Shown: positions 11,829 through 24,511, numbered from the stretch's first letter. The stretch is DNA of 64,000 nt from Phoronis australis (GCA_002633005.1 NMRA01000230.1:223345-287344), one strand, 5' to 3'. Numbers and translations: made by a program. The notes: generated by a model from the sequence alone, not told the origin.

Positions 11829-14800
11829 ATGGCAAGACTACATGCGTTACTGATCCCGCTATGGGCTGTGATAGGACTTGAGGCAATAGCCATTGATCCA
11901 AAGGGTTACCTTGTATATTGCCCGTGTATGGGTAAGTCAAAAGTCTACGTAACAAAATTGTCTGTAGTTCTAGCCTGTTAACCCCAAATCTTCCTGAAAA
12001 TCCATTGCACTGTGGAGGACCCTAACCTGTGAAGTGATGTCATGATCAGCAGTCAACAAGCCGAAGTCTTTTGGACACCATTTAAAGTTATTAACAGCTT
12101 ATTATTCAAATTTTTGCCTCTGTCATTTTAATAAGAATAAGTCATTTTAAATAATAAGCTGTTTATTGTGATTTCAGCTCACAGATTTTTCAGAATAGAA
12201 GATCCAGCTGTACTAAATTTTTGATGAAAACATTACATAATGTTATTTTCTAGAAATTTTAGCTTTTGAGGTTTTTGTATATTAGGCCCGACCACTGACG
12301 CTATGATCAGATAAGATCTGGCTCACTAATATGTAGTCAACTCAACCGTAGATCAGCTTTGGACTTTTGATGTGTCATACCACTTTCCTAGGGCTCTTGG
12401 GGATACATAGTTATCCTGACTTCTTTAGGAGTCTGCAAAATATGGAACTGAAGACTTTTATTAATGAGCCTGCTGGGTAGCTGTCTATGACTACTTCAAA
12501 ACACACGGGAAATATTTAAACTCAAACATGATTTAATAAAGACATGACCAGACAGGTTATATAAGGTTGTCCAATAATGACTCAGTTACCCTCATTCATC
12601 TTTCTGTTGATGAGTCGTGTGATTTTGGACAGTGTTCAAGAGGATTTAGACTTAAAGCTAGCACAGTTTGTACCTCGATTCTGGGTTGAAAATTCAAAAT
12701 GTCATTTTATACAGATTTGACAAACACAGCTACGTGCATCGGGTTGGTTTTCAAATTAATGACTTATGAATCAACTCTCAAGACAATGAAACCTAAGGCT
12801 AAACAAACACAATCTGTTGGATATCATTTACTCACCTCACTCTCCCTCTTCATGTGTTACAGTGTATGTTGCTCAATAGTTAAACGGATACCAAACTAGG
12901 CTTGGCCTATCAATGGATACTAAAATCAACTTTCTCGGAAACAAAATAATGCTCTGTAACCCTTGACAACCGTTAAACGTTTGGAGGCAAATTTGAAAAC
13001 TCCTTTCAAAGTCCACTAAATGGGCAACCGTGACGTATGCTTATAGCGAATTACAGGGGAACTGTGGGAAAATACCACCCACCACAGACCATAGTGTCCA
13101 AATACGACCCACCACAGACCATACTGTCCAAATACCAGCCACCACAGACCATAGTGTCCAAATACGACCCACCACAGACCATAGTGTCCAAATACCACCC
13201 ACCACAGACCATAGTGTCCAAATACGACCCACCACAGACCATAGTGTCCAAATACGACCCACCACAGACCATACTGTCCAAATACGACCCACCACAGACC
13301 ATAGTGTCCAAATACCAGCCACCACAGACCATAGTGTCCAAATACCAGCCACCACAGACCATACTGTCCAAATACGACCCACCACAGACCATAGTGTCCA
13401 AATACGACCCACCACAGTCCATACTGTCCAAATACGACCCACCACAGACCATACTGTCCAAATACCACCCACCACAGACCATGCTGTCCAATCTGTGACA
13501 TTGGGAGTATGAGGTTTTTAGTTGATTCCTGTCTTTAACATGGAAGAGTGACGCCAATGATACACTAGCAGGTGACACAACGTGGATTGGTGGAAATCAT
13601 CAAAACAGGGTTAGGATCCAGGGCTTGGAATTTTCCGCGGAAACGCGGATTTCCGCTTTTTTCAAATGTTCTGTCCGTGCATTTTATTATATTTCCGCGT
13701 AAAAAAAATCGGTTTTGATATAAAATTTCCGCAGCAAATTCCTTTCTTACCGCGGCGTTGCTGACGACGTTCACCTCGAAAAGCGGAAGTTGGTCTGTAT
13801 GTTTCGGAGGAACGTAAATTGTCAACATTGCCGGGGCATCTGGGATATCGTGGTGGGATTTTCAATGGCGTTTCGTGTGATTGTAAACCGCGGTGAAAAA
13901 TACTATGGCTCTGCAGCCAAAAATGTGTGGGGGTGGGAGTGGAGGAGTGGATGGACGAGATAAAAAGACGCAGACGCATGCTACTGATGGTGCTAACGTT
14001 TTTTTTTTTTAGTGCTACCGATTTTTGTCGGCAAAAGGTTCACATTGACTATTTCAAGGCTGGGTAGCGTGCATGTTTTGGGCCGTAAAAATCTCCGCGT
14101 TTTTTGTCATTGGTCATTCCAAGCCCTGAGTATCCTTTTATTATTCTAATTTCAGGTCGTTTTGGTAACCAAGCTGACCACTTCCTGGGCTCGCTACAAT
14201 TTGCTCGCGTACTGGACCGTACCTTAATCTTGCCGCCATGGGTTGAATATCCAAGCCATAAGATTGGGGGATCTGTAAGCGATTTTTGAAATTTATACTG
14301 GATCTTAGACTTTTAAGTTTCAGTCACTAAAATGGTCATTATTCAAAGGTTTGTGTTTTATATTTTCCCAAAAAAGATTTTTTAAATTTATTTTTTGTAT
14401 TACCTTTTTCTGCCACATTGTGTCTGCCTGATTTTTAAATTTTTTAAAATCTATTGTAAACAAGAGATAAATATTTATATATCAACACAAGATCTGAAGA
14501 ATTTTTACCTTAATATATACAATGTGATGGTTCTGGTGAAATGACATGTGGATTGGAACTTCCTGTGTGTGCAGCAATGCTCGGAGCTTTTAAAAACACC
14601 TATTTCCTCATTCCACGTATTTCTTTGCTCTTACAGGATCAAATTCCATTCGACCGCTACTTTCAAGTGCAAGCTCTGTCGAAGTTACACCGTGTTATTA
14701 CCATGGAGAAGTTTATGAACGAACTTGCCCCCAAAGTGTGGCCGCCTGGCAAACGAATCGGTACGCCTTGTTCTAACTTATGACTGGTTGTAGTTAAAAA

Positions 14801-17800
14801 TAGAAATTTAGGTCTAGCAGTGGGCTATTGTCAACAATTTTTTTCATGATGCTGTTTTCAAACTTTTTAAGATTCCTTGGTTAATGTAACATAGTCATTT
14901 ATAAGGAAGGTTTTGTCTCATTTCAAGTCACTCAAAATTAAAACAAGACATCTTTGATAGTTACCAAGTAGTAATACCATCAGAAAACTGAGAATAATTT
15001 TCTTTACTCTAAACAGCAAGCACCGTATCTATCAAAAAACTGACAGCAGTGTCCAGTAACACTAAGCGGAATGTGTAGTGGTCATCAGAAATGAAGTTTG
15101 CCAGAACACGGTCACTTTTTGGGGCCCTGATTTTCCACGATAATAGAAAATGAGACGAGAGTTCATGGAATATGCCTTCTCTCTCGGAATTGTAGGGTTT
15201 GAGTGGAATTTTCGTTCATAGATACTTTCGTGATTCTAATATTATTGGGGTTGTAATTACCAAATCTTGAAAGTTTAATCCATCAAATTCCACGATTTTG
15301 ACTTCATTCAACAACTGTCTTGCCACATACATGTTCAGATAGCAGGCACTGCTCTTTTTGCCAATTTTGAGAAACGTTATTGCCAGTTGAAATAATAACA
15401 TGTTACAAGTGGTTTCTTCAGTGCAGAAATTTCTGCTCGGAATTCCAGCGCAGAAATTTCTGCGCAGCAGAATTCCAGCGCTGAAATTTCTGAGCAGCAG
15501 AATTCCAGTGCAGAAATTTCTGCACAGCAGAATTCCAGCGCTGAAATTTCTGCGCAGCAGAATTCCAGTGCAGAAATTTCTGCGCAGCAGAATTCCAGTG
15601 CAGAAATTTTTGCGCAGCAGAATTCCAGTGCAGAAATTTCTGTGTTGGAATTGTGCACAGAAATTTCGGCACATGATACAAGAGAGGGCTGAAATGCAAT
15701 AGAATATATCAATTTTTAAGCCAAAATGATGGAAATCCAGGCGAAGAAAAAATCTGCATCTTTTCAAGCACAAAAAGGGAATGAGTGGAAATTCCCTTTT
15801 TAAAATGGAAAGTGTTTTAAATAGAACATGCAATATGTTATTGGCACAACGGAGCAGTAGCATTATTCAACTGAGGGAGTTAGGTGTTACTTTGAGTATC
15901 TATTTCTCACTTAGAAATAGTAAAGCAGTATTTGCTAAGGGCTGTTCCAGTAAAATCTGTATGGGAGGGGGGAAGGCACCTTTTTTCGCATGTTTTTCAT
16001 TTATTTCTTCAGCCTACCACCCGTAATTTTTTATAAGTTTGAAATGCAACCACCCGTAATTTTTTTTGTTCTTGTGGTTGACTGCACAGGCGCTTGAGTT
16101 TATCTGTTCCTCCATCACCACTAATGTCATTCATTACTAAGAAAACGTATGTTTCTTATATATGGTTATTAGCCATCCAGAAATTCGAGCACCTGTGGTT
16201 AACTGGTGTTATGGGCAAGCCGATGAGGAGATCGGAGGGAGTGAAAAAGTCGGAGCTTTTTGCAAGTTGCATTTTTGTTTCAGTTTTTGATTCTGAATTT
16301 AAATCAAACGCAACCACCCATAAATTTTTATTTCAGTTGCCTTCCCCCCCACACAGATTTTGCTGGAACAGCCCTAATTTACGCAACAAAAAATACAAAA
16401 TCAGGGCCTGTGCACGTTCTAGTTGTAACATCCAACTGCTGGGTTATTTGTTAGGTTTGGCTGTAAAATTATACGTGGTGGATGAGTTTGGTAAGCTTAA
16501 GCCACCGGAATCAGACATGGAACGTAAACAGAGATACATTTCTATCTGTGTTTTATTTGGTGGACTTGCTTTTCAGTATTGTGTTATCAGGCTCGTCATC
16601 GATCAAACCACTGCAATGCTAAAGAGGGTAACCCGTTTGGACCGTTCTGGGACAAGTTTGATATCGAGTTTGACAAGTCTGAGTTTTACGCGCCACTGTA
16701 TTTTGACACTTCGTCCCCTCGTACTAAGGAACAGTGGGACCGCAGGTAGATTTAATTTTTCATAGTGCATTTATGATTTTTATGAAGGAACTAAAAAAGT
16801 TACATAAAAGCAAAAAAGAAATGTTTCAAAAAGCTCTAAAAATGTTTTTGAGATTTTATCTTGGACATTTATATCAAAGGAAGTTTGGCCATGTTATTGA
16901 TGCTGAAGTCACGTGACCCAATTAATGTCAGAAAGTAATACACCAATTCTACAGGTTCCCCCCAGAGAAGTACCCTGTGCTAGCGTTCGTCGGTGCCCCT
17001 GCCTCGTTCCCTGTTGAGCTTCACAACGAGCCCCTTCAGGCTCACCTCCAGTGGTCAGGTGAGATACAGAGACTGGCTCAGAACTACATCACGCGGGAGA
17101 TTAGGAAGCCCTTTGTGGCTGTTCACTTCCGGCGTGGCTCCGACTTTGTAAGTTGTGTGTTTTTTACTGATTTTATATTCATATATTTTGTTAATTTCGA
17201 TATTTGGCTACCACAACTATTTTTAAAATTTTCAATCATTTGTTATTGCCTGCTCCCAATGTGTCAGTCAGTACTTTTCTTTGCTTGATGAAAGCACCAA
17301 TGTCTGTGTTTCATTTGCTTAAACTCTCACAGTGTGTTTAGTTATACCTAAGACTAACTGACAGTACATTGTTTGGGCCGAAAAAAGAAAAACGTTGATT
17401 ATGGTCTCTGTTCTTTTGAAGAAAAAAGAAAAACGTTGATTATGGTCTCTGTTCTTTTGAAGAAAAAAGAAAAACGTTGATTATGATCTCTGTTCTTTTG
17501 AAAATCTAGTCGTTGGTACAGCATTTTTGGGTTTGTGTTAATTGGCAAAGCATGAGACTTTATTGTTTTCTCCTTCTCAGCATAACAAGGAGTACCCAGT
17601 TTGAGAGCTACTTGTGTGGCGGAAATGGGAAATAAAATTCTTTCCTTGACTTGTTTGAGAATTTTAATCAACATTTTTTACACTAGAGGGATGGTATGCA
17701 AGAGGTATTGTGATGCAGAAATGTGCCTGGGAGAGGGGAGTGCTGCAGGTGCTGTGGTTCTGAAGATCAGGAAAATCATCTTTATGGAATAGAAAATGAG

Positions 17801-19418
17801 ACTTTTTAATTAATATAATGCAAAACTTCTTTGTGATTGCAGATATTTTAAATTTTTTGGCTAATTAAAAATTATTCTGACTTATTCTATATTGATTAAA
17901 TATCACAATTACAAAATCTGTATATTGCCCCCTCTTTTGGCTAAATTTGGGCCAAAATATTGTTTGAGACTTTTGAGGAATTACATTTCACATGAGAATG
18001 ACTGTGTTAAGTATCATTTATTGAGAGACGTCTGCCAGAAAGAGAGCGTCTTTTACACTTTTCAAAATGTTAATACTGATAACCAATCCTAATGTGTTAA
18101 TTCTGTACATATAATTAAATTGATTATGTCACCCATTCCACTCACTCAACAGGAGAACGCGTGTCGTCACGCTAAAGACAGTCCCCTGCTGTTCTCAGCG
18201 CGCCAGTGCCTGGGACCTAACAAAGAATATGGTGTAGTGACCAAGGAACTGTGTTACCCCTCGGACGACACTATCATTAATCAGCTGAGAGACACGGTGC
18301 AGAAGGTGGGGGCTAAGTCAGTGTACATCGCTACGGACTCGGACACCATGATGGATAAATTGAAGATTGTATTTGACCCTCTTAATGTAAGTGTGTGATA
18401 GATGGGGTGGGGCATGGTGTCATTATGTACGAGCTGTTTCACACTTTCAAGCCGAGTGTATCTTGTTGGGAGGGGGGGGGGGGTGAGCTGCCACGTAAAT
18501 TACTGATTCACACTCTATAATGGATCGACCCTTCTAGGTAGGCGTACAATTTTTGGGCTGGGGTAAAGTTACTTGAGGAACATCCTTGACCCTGTCAAGG
18601 TTTGTGGGCGATACAGGGGATGGGGCTGTATGTTTGACCACCTCGAGGTAGGTGTACAATACAGGGGGCTGGGGTGAAGTCATTTTATTAACATATTTGA
18701 CCCTCTAGATGTTGTTTACTGGACCAATTGATGTGTCATTTCTGCTTATTTGCCTAATTAATATTTTTCTTTTTTTCAATTCTCCTTGAAAAAACTTTTT
18801 TGTTGTGACTATGTTACTGAGCCGTTCAATCTTTCGTATTCCTTACTGTGATATGATTCTGTTTCCATTGTGCAAGTAAAAGACATAAAATTCAAATTTT
18901 AGACAGCTATGGAGTGAAATGCCACTTTAAGTTTCGTCGGGTGTTGTATCACATGCATTAGAGCACGCCCAGTATTTTCTATGGGGATTAAATGTTTGAA
19001 ATGGGTCAACAACTATAATGGTAATTATTGTGTACTTTTTGTTTTTAACAATTTTTATTTTAAGTTCAGTGCTGTTACAATGGAGCACTCAAAACACATC
19101 TACCTTGTCATTGTTGAGTTCTGTATTGTACTTTTATTTCAAATTGCTACATAATTCTTTCTTCCTTGAATTACAAACAGCCATTGCAAGATTTTGGCAT
19201 TTTTTATTTGGCGTCTTATTTCTTTCACCCTCCAGGTTAAACTCGTCGAGGGTATCAGCAGTTCACCCCATATTGACCTGTGCATTCTGGGACAGGCTGA
19301 TCACTTCATCGGCAACTGCGTCTCATCATTCACTGCGTTCGTTAAACGGGAACGTGATGTCAAGAGGAAGCCCAGCTCGTTCTGGGGGTTCTCTCCTAAC
19401 GTTCACCGCGAGTTATAA
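11829..19418 (+). CDS. POFUT1: GDP-fucose protein O-fucosyltransferase 1 (complete, 7 exons)
   Basis: ER enzyme (GT65) that transfers fucose from GDP-fucose to Ser/Thr of folded EGF repeats, notably in Notch. Coding exons: 11829-11931, 14156-14274, 14637-14760, 16577-16745, 16955-17147, 18153-18386 and 19236-19418. All junctions are GT-AG and phases join to 374 residues (human is 388). Residues 1-20 form a signal peptide. Family landmarks in order are [53 protein letters not shown] (with the Arg that binds GDP-fucose), YIATDSD, and the C-terminal block from [13 protein letters not shown] to VKRERD. The cysteines paired in human POFUT1 appear retained. The protein ends HREL, a KDEL-like ER-retrieval signal (human ends RDEF). 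The ATG directly precedes the signal peptide. Introns hold MITEs (12094, 13620, 15938), two 30-bp minisatellites and an exon-6/donor array (18373-18710). Confidence 0.97.
12094..12162. mobile_element. PIF/Harbinger-type MITE, short form
   Basis: A 69-bp element in POFUT1 intron 1 with ends ACAGCTTATTATT / AATAATAAGCTGT. It is flanked on both sides by TTA (12091-12093 and 12163-12165). The 3-bp TWA target duplication is typical of PIF/Harbinger elements. Its right half (TTTTAATAAGAATAAG) matches the 220-bp element at 57324-57543, so this is an internally deleted relative. Confidence 0.75.
13077..13494. repeat. Minisatellite, 30-bp unit, 14 copies (POFUT1 intron 1)
   Basis: The unit contains ACCACAGACCAT, GTGTCCAAATAC and CACCC, and repeats exactly every 30 bases. 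Variation is limited to a few positions (G/C in ATAGTG/ATACTG; CGACCC/CAGCC/CACCC). The period is a multiple of three and lacks stops, so several frames on both strands are open for about 150 codons. Those frames are by-products, not genes. Confidence 0.97.
13620..14127. mobile_element. hAT-like non-autonomous element ending next to POFUT1 exon 2
   Basis: 508 bp with inverted ends AGGGCTTGGAAT / ATTCCAAGCCCT. It is flanked by taggatcc (13612-13619) and gagtatcc (14128-14135), which match at 6 of 8 positions, as expected for an aged 8-bp duplication. Its right end lies 28 bases before the splice acceptor of exon 2 (AG at 14154-14155). It shares its ends with 3634-3885 and 62676-62903. The interior is rich in CCGCG and TTCCGC motifs and encodes no transposase that I can see. 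Confidence 0.72.
15423..15667. repeat. Minisatellite, 30-bp unit, about 8 copies (POFUT1 intron 3)
   Basis: Each unit combines GAATTCCAG and the self-complementary GCAGAAATTTCTGC. Copies diverge by a few percent, mainly at CAGTG/CAGCG and GCGCAGCAG/GCACAGCAG. The period is 30, so spurious long frames appear on both strands. Each unit can form a small hairpin. Confidence 0.95.
15938..16375. mobile_element. hAT-like MITE, AGGGCTGTTCCAG ends (POFUT1 intron 3)
   Basis: 438 bp with terminal inverted repeats of about 30 bases. The left end starts AGGGCTGTTCCAGTAAAATC. The right end is the reverse complement of a near-identical string ending TGCTGGAACAGCCCT. Flanks atttgcta and atttacgc (shifted by one base) agree partly. 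It is a different TIR family from 13620-14127. The ACCACCCGTAATTTTT or a close variant occurs internally three times. No transposase is visible, so the open frame crossing it is not a gene. Confidence 0.65.
17380..17503. repeat. Minisatellite, 41-bp unit, 3 copies (POFUT1 intron 5)
   Basis: Units contain GAAAAAAGAAAAACGTTGAT and TCTCTGTTCTTTTGA every 41 bases, almost identical. It is intronic and non-coding. Confidence 0.92.
18373..18710. repeat. Decayed array of POFUT1 exon 6 end plus splice donor
   Basis: The last codons of exon 6 plus the donor (TTTGACCCTCTTAAT followed by GTAAGTGTG) recur in diverged form downstream at about 18523, 18594, 18633 and 18695. Each copy has GACC(C/A) followed by an (A)GGT donor-like site, except the last. 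The intron-side text (ACAATACAGGGGGCTGGGG-like) is also repeated. Spacing is irregular (about 40-110 bp). The functional donor is taken to be 18387, because it keeps the frame into exon 7. Confidence 0.65.
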
Positions 19419-22213
19419 CATTGGAATGTGTCTGTAGAGTGTTCTGGTGACGTGGAACAGTTATCCTTTGGAAAAAAATCTTGTTTTCAGCTCCAGACGA
19501 CAGTTTCCAATTCCAGATATCAGTCTTATGTTAGACTTTTTAAGCGTTCCCATGGTATTTTGTGCAGTGTCATGACTCACATGCCAATTATCTACGATCA
19601 CGTTTTAAGGAGTTGCTAAAACCAAATGGAACTACCCTCATTAATGGGTGCTAGAGAACCAAAATCTAACTCCTCTATTTCGTCTAATTTTTATTGCATT
19701 TCTTTTGATAGATAATGACCCAAACCTAATTGTTCACGAGGAATTCAACTTGAGAAACCAAATATTTCGAAAAAACGCCAGTTTTGGTCCAGCATATAAT
19801 AATTTATTTTACCCTGTGTTTCATTGCCCATGAAGTCATCGTTGAATCAGTAAATGCTTTGCTCTACACAAAAGGTCTTAGATCAGTTTTCCCGATAAGT
19901 ACATTTCTTCATGAATGCGGTTCGTATACATATGCACTGATGAAGTACAAGATGCCATGATATGGCCAAGTTTTTAATGTTTAACACGCAGCTGGTGCTT
20001 TCTATTGTTGTAAGTCCTGCTCAGTTCTTGTTCCTTGTGACTGACTCAATGTCCACCAGGTGGTGCTAGTTTATAAAGGTCCCTCTTCACATCTAAATGG
20101 ATTGAGAGCAGAAAGCAGTTCATCATTTGTGTGGTAAAGGGCAAATGTGATTTACCTGAATGCAGGTATTTCTAGTTGAAGGTCTTTGCTTTACTTGCAA
20201 CACCTGGTGGATGTCAAGTTCTCCATTTGTGTATCTATGCTGGAATTAATTTGTGATCTGCCCAAAATACTATTTATGGACATGTGGGAATTTGTTGATA
20301 TATTTTTGTCAGAGATGTAAAATTGAGTTCACTTACCATAAGTAAAGAACTTAATTTGTTTAGCGCATAGTTCAGTTGCGAATATTTTCTTTGTCTTGAT
20401 TTTGACCGAATCTGTACTATTCCAGTGGTTTTCTTTCCTGGACATTGGGTTGAGTTATGCAAACATATCGTAAATATGCACAGCCACGGAACCTTGCTTT
20501 TCATTGAGGTTGAAATGTTATTTGTTAGACCCACTAGTGACTTATTTTTATATGTTCATGTTGACCTATGCACAATTATTTAGAGTGACATCTGGTGGCA
20601 AACAGGCATGTGCCTAAACCTGTACAGTTAATGCAATAATGCAAACATGAAGGGACTGTTTTCAATGGCAATTTTTGTAGTAAAAGTGATCTAGTTAGGT
20701 AAAGTGGTCAAAGCAATGTTTAACTATGAACACGTTCGGTATTTTTTTATTTGTGACCAATTCTATAATTTACATAATTCTATTTTTCAGAGGCTTACCA
20801 CATTGTTGGTAAAAGCGAAATAAATTTTCCTGACAGTTATTTTTGTTCAGAAATGTGACAAAACAAAACTTCACCTGTGCGCTATATTGAAGAATTTTTA
20901 CTGTAGCTTGTTATGGATTTTGAGGTACACAGTGTACATTCTTAACCAGAAGATGGCTGAAATTTTTCTTTTTTGGCTGTCAATCAATTCGCATGTTATT
21001 CTTCAATTTGAGACTTTGAGGAATCTGAAGCAATCGTTCTTAAATATTTTGCTATTGCCTCTCCAGTATTACTCCAGTGTTATTATTATTATTATCATTA
21101 TTATTATTATATGGCTGCCTGACTGTGTAGTAGAATCTTTTAGTTTAGAGCTTTTACATAGAAAATGCATACCTGCCATTCTACACAGTCTAAGTACTAA
21201 GTAACAATACTGTTTAAGGTATATTGGGTGCTGTTCAGGTAATATGGCTGTTGTCTTGGGACATCCTGTTTCGATCCTTGCCAAATGCCAAGAGGTTTTG
21301 CGATTGTCACAAAAATTTGAGTCTGTAAATTAGGTCGAGTTAACATATCTTGTTTTCGTGTTATTTTTTGATGTCATAAACTGCTCCTGCACTTGGTGGC
21401 CATTTTATGCGCTGAAACAGCATTCAATACAATTTTAAAGTGAGTATGTCTCAGGTGTAGCTGTATAAGTGGTGTATTTGCCTGATTGAACTGTCTCAAA
21501 CGTGTTTTATGTTAGGTTGAAATTATCTTGTTTTTGTCCTTCGAAGGCATTGCAGTCTGGCTTTTAATTAAATTCCCCACGCAGCACTCGGTCAAGTTGA
21601 AATTGTAAACTTTAAACTGGAATAATTATATATCAAGGCATGAGCAGCAAACCATACTTAAAGTGATTGATCTATCGCCAGCATTTTGAGTGACGGATTA
21701 ACTGACCAATCAGAACGCAGCATTCTTGGCACACCTTTGTTTCCAAGCCGCCATTTTATCCAACAAACAACACGTTGTCAGGTAAAACTTGTTGTTTGGC
21801 AGAGCTTGCGATAGGTCAATTAATGAGCTCCATTTGGTCCATGGTGTTGCCGTGTGCAATTTAAATACTGATTCGTGGTCAGTAAAGAACAAGCCCAAGG
21901 GGTTCCATCCAAAACATGGATCAAAACAAAGGTGATCATAGATGGCGCTGCATGGGATTTAAAGAATAGCTACTGACAGACTCTGTTCTTTTGGTGAAAC
22001 ACTTCCTGGAAAGATTGCCTTCGGAGGCTGATAGAGCATTGATATCAATTAATGTTTTAAAGTTGTTTTGTAATTAGTTTGTGAAGTATTTTTAAGGCAA
22101 GAGTATAATATGAGCATAATGGCTTGTAATCTGACTATGCATGATTTTATCCTTGTTATATTGAATGTTGACCTACCATATAGTTTACATTGTTTATAGG
22201 TTACATTAATAAC

Positions 22214-24277
22214 TGGAGTTGAACAGTTTAGCCATAATTCAGTGCGTGTCTTTTTTACTTATGTCCTGCATACATTGTAGCAGTGCACAGAATAATTGTC
22301 TCCTTTTCAGTATTACTTGAAATTTCAATACATGTATATTTGTTGAGAAAATAAAAATTGCATTTACCAGGCTCCTATCTTTGATCTAGCCTGGGCTCAA
22401 CAGAAGGGATTTCCAGGATTTCAGATTTATTTATTTATGGGTCTTAAAACACTTTTCTAATACTACGGCTTTTTATGTTGACATTGGTTAATTCTGATAA
22501 TGGAACTTCTTGGACCAAGTGATATTCTCTTCTCCCGGCAACTTATCACAACGACCGTGTGTTGCTATTCCAACTTGCAATTTAGAGTGGACAAGTTTAT
22601 TACAAACTACAAGTGGTCATGTTTTAAAGTACCCTCCCTCTATGTTAAATTGCTTTCCTTTCTTTGCATTCGTCAATTTAGAACACAAAATGAGTTTCAT
22701 CAATTGAAGTCATATCAATTGGATATGGATATTTCACTAAATTGTAACCTTGTATAAATTTTCGATTTTTATTAACAATTTTTTCTCTTAAAAAATTATT
22801 CAACATCGCCGTGCAATCATTGAGCAGTGCATCATCAAAAATCTTACTGTATGTTTTAACTCAGCTGCATTTCGTCATATTTAGCCAGAAAATTAAACCT
22901 TCTATCCTGAAATGGGTACCTTGATGCTACCGTATTGTCAACTTTAAACTTCATTTTGAGTGCCAATTTCTGGGGAAAAAACCGTGACAAAAAATTCCAG
23001 ACACTTAGTCGATAGAAATAAAGAGAACGTGTGCGTTCCTTATGTGGAGGTCTCCGTTAATTTTCATTATGTTCATGATAAAAAATCAAGACTTTCCTGA
23101 AAGCACGGTCACGCCGCAAATACAAATTCTAGGCACTTGAATCATTTGTGGCGAGTGAAAGTTTCTGCGACCACTAGGGATTTTGAAAATCTTTCCAATT
23201 CCTGTGAATTGGTGTATTCAGAAACTATCGATTGCCACGNTGGAGTTGAACAGTTTAGCCATAATTCAGTGCGTGTCTTTTTTACTTATGTCCTGCATAC
23301 ATTGTAGCAGTGCACAGAATAATTGTCTCCTTTTCAGTATTACTTGAAATTTCAATACATGTATATTTGTTGAGAAAATAAAAATTGCATTTACCAGGCT
23401 CCTATCTTTGATCTAGCCTGGGCTCAACAGAAGGGATTTTCAGGATTTCAGATTTATTTATTTATGGGTCTTAAAACACTTTTCTAATACTACGGCTTTT
23501 TATGTTGACATTGGTTAATTCTGATAATGGAACTTCTTGGACCAAGTGATATTCTCTTCTCCGGGCAACTTATCACAACGACCGTGTGTTGCTATTCCAA
23601 CTTGCAATTTAGAGTGGACAAGTTTATTACAAACTACAAGTGGTCATGTTTTAAAGTACCCTCCCTCTATGTTAAAATTGCTTTCCTTTCTTTGCATTCA
23701 TCAATTTAGAACACAAAATGAGTTTCATCAATTGAAGTCATATCAATTGGATATGGATATTTCACTAAATTGTAACCTTGTATAAATTTTCGATTTTTAT
23801 TAACAATTTTTTCTCTTAAAAAATTATTCAACATCGCCGTGCAATCATTGCGCAGTGCATCATCAAAAATCTTACTGTATGTTTTGACTCAGCTGCATTT
23901 CGTCATATTTAGCCAGAAAATTAAACCTTCTATCCTGAAATGGGTACCTTGATGCTACCGTATTGTCAACTTTAAACTTCATGTTGAGTGCCAATTTCTG
24001 GGGAAAAAAACGTGACAAAAAATTCCAGACACTTAGTCGATAGAAATACAGAGAACGTGTGCGTTCCTTATGGAGCCGGGGTCTCCGTCAACGGTTAATT
24101 TTCATTATGTTCATGATAAAAAATCAAGACTTTCCTGAAAGCACGGTCACGCCGCAAATACAAATTCTAGGCACTTGAATCATTTGTGGCGAGTGAAAGT
24201 TTCTGCGACCATTAGGGATTTTGAAAATCTTTCCAATTCCTGTGAATTGGTGTATTCAGAAACTGTCGATTGCCACG
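22214..24277. repeat. Near-identical 1-kb tandem copy joined at N 23240 (probable assembly artefact)
   Basis: 22214-23239 is followed by one N and then by 23241-24277, which restarts at the same TGGAGTTGAACAG. Differences are SNPs and an indel of about 10 bp near 24071-24095. The second copy then continues into unique sequence. Unmerged haplotypes fit better than a real duplication. Confidence 0.87.
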
Positions 24278-24511
24278 GTCGTAACTTCGGTTGCGGTTGG
24301 GCGATTTTGGCGATTCAAAAACTAAACATGATCACCATTTGACGAAGATTTCAGAAATGCTATTGGTTTATGTTCAAATGTGTTATAACTTAACTTTGAA
24401 GTTTATTTTTAACAGCAGGCCCCAGTCAGGGTACAATAGGAGGGCTTATTGGAGATATAGAGCAATTATTGAACAAAAGAGAGCTGGCACTCTAGCCATC
24501 AATGCCAGAAT

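Noticed and set aside
13077-13494. Possible CRISPR-like array
   Set aside because: The units are contiguous with no unique spacers, and the DNA is animal. It is a minisatellite.
13016-13578. Long open frames on both strands (up to about 175 codons)
   Set aside because: They are produced by a stop-free 30-bp tandem repeat whose period is a multiple of three; there is no start, splice or domain support.
16094-16765. 223-codon open frame in POFUT1 intron 3 to exon 4
   Set aside because: It crosses a MITE and reads exon 4 in the wrong frame; the POFUT1 frame over 16577-16745 is the real one.
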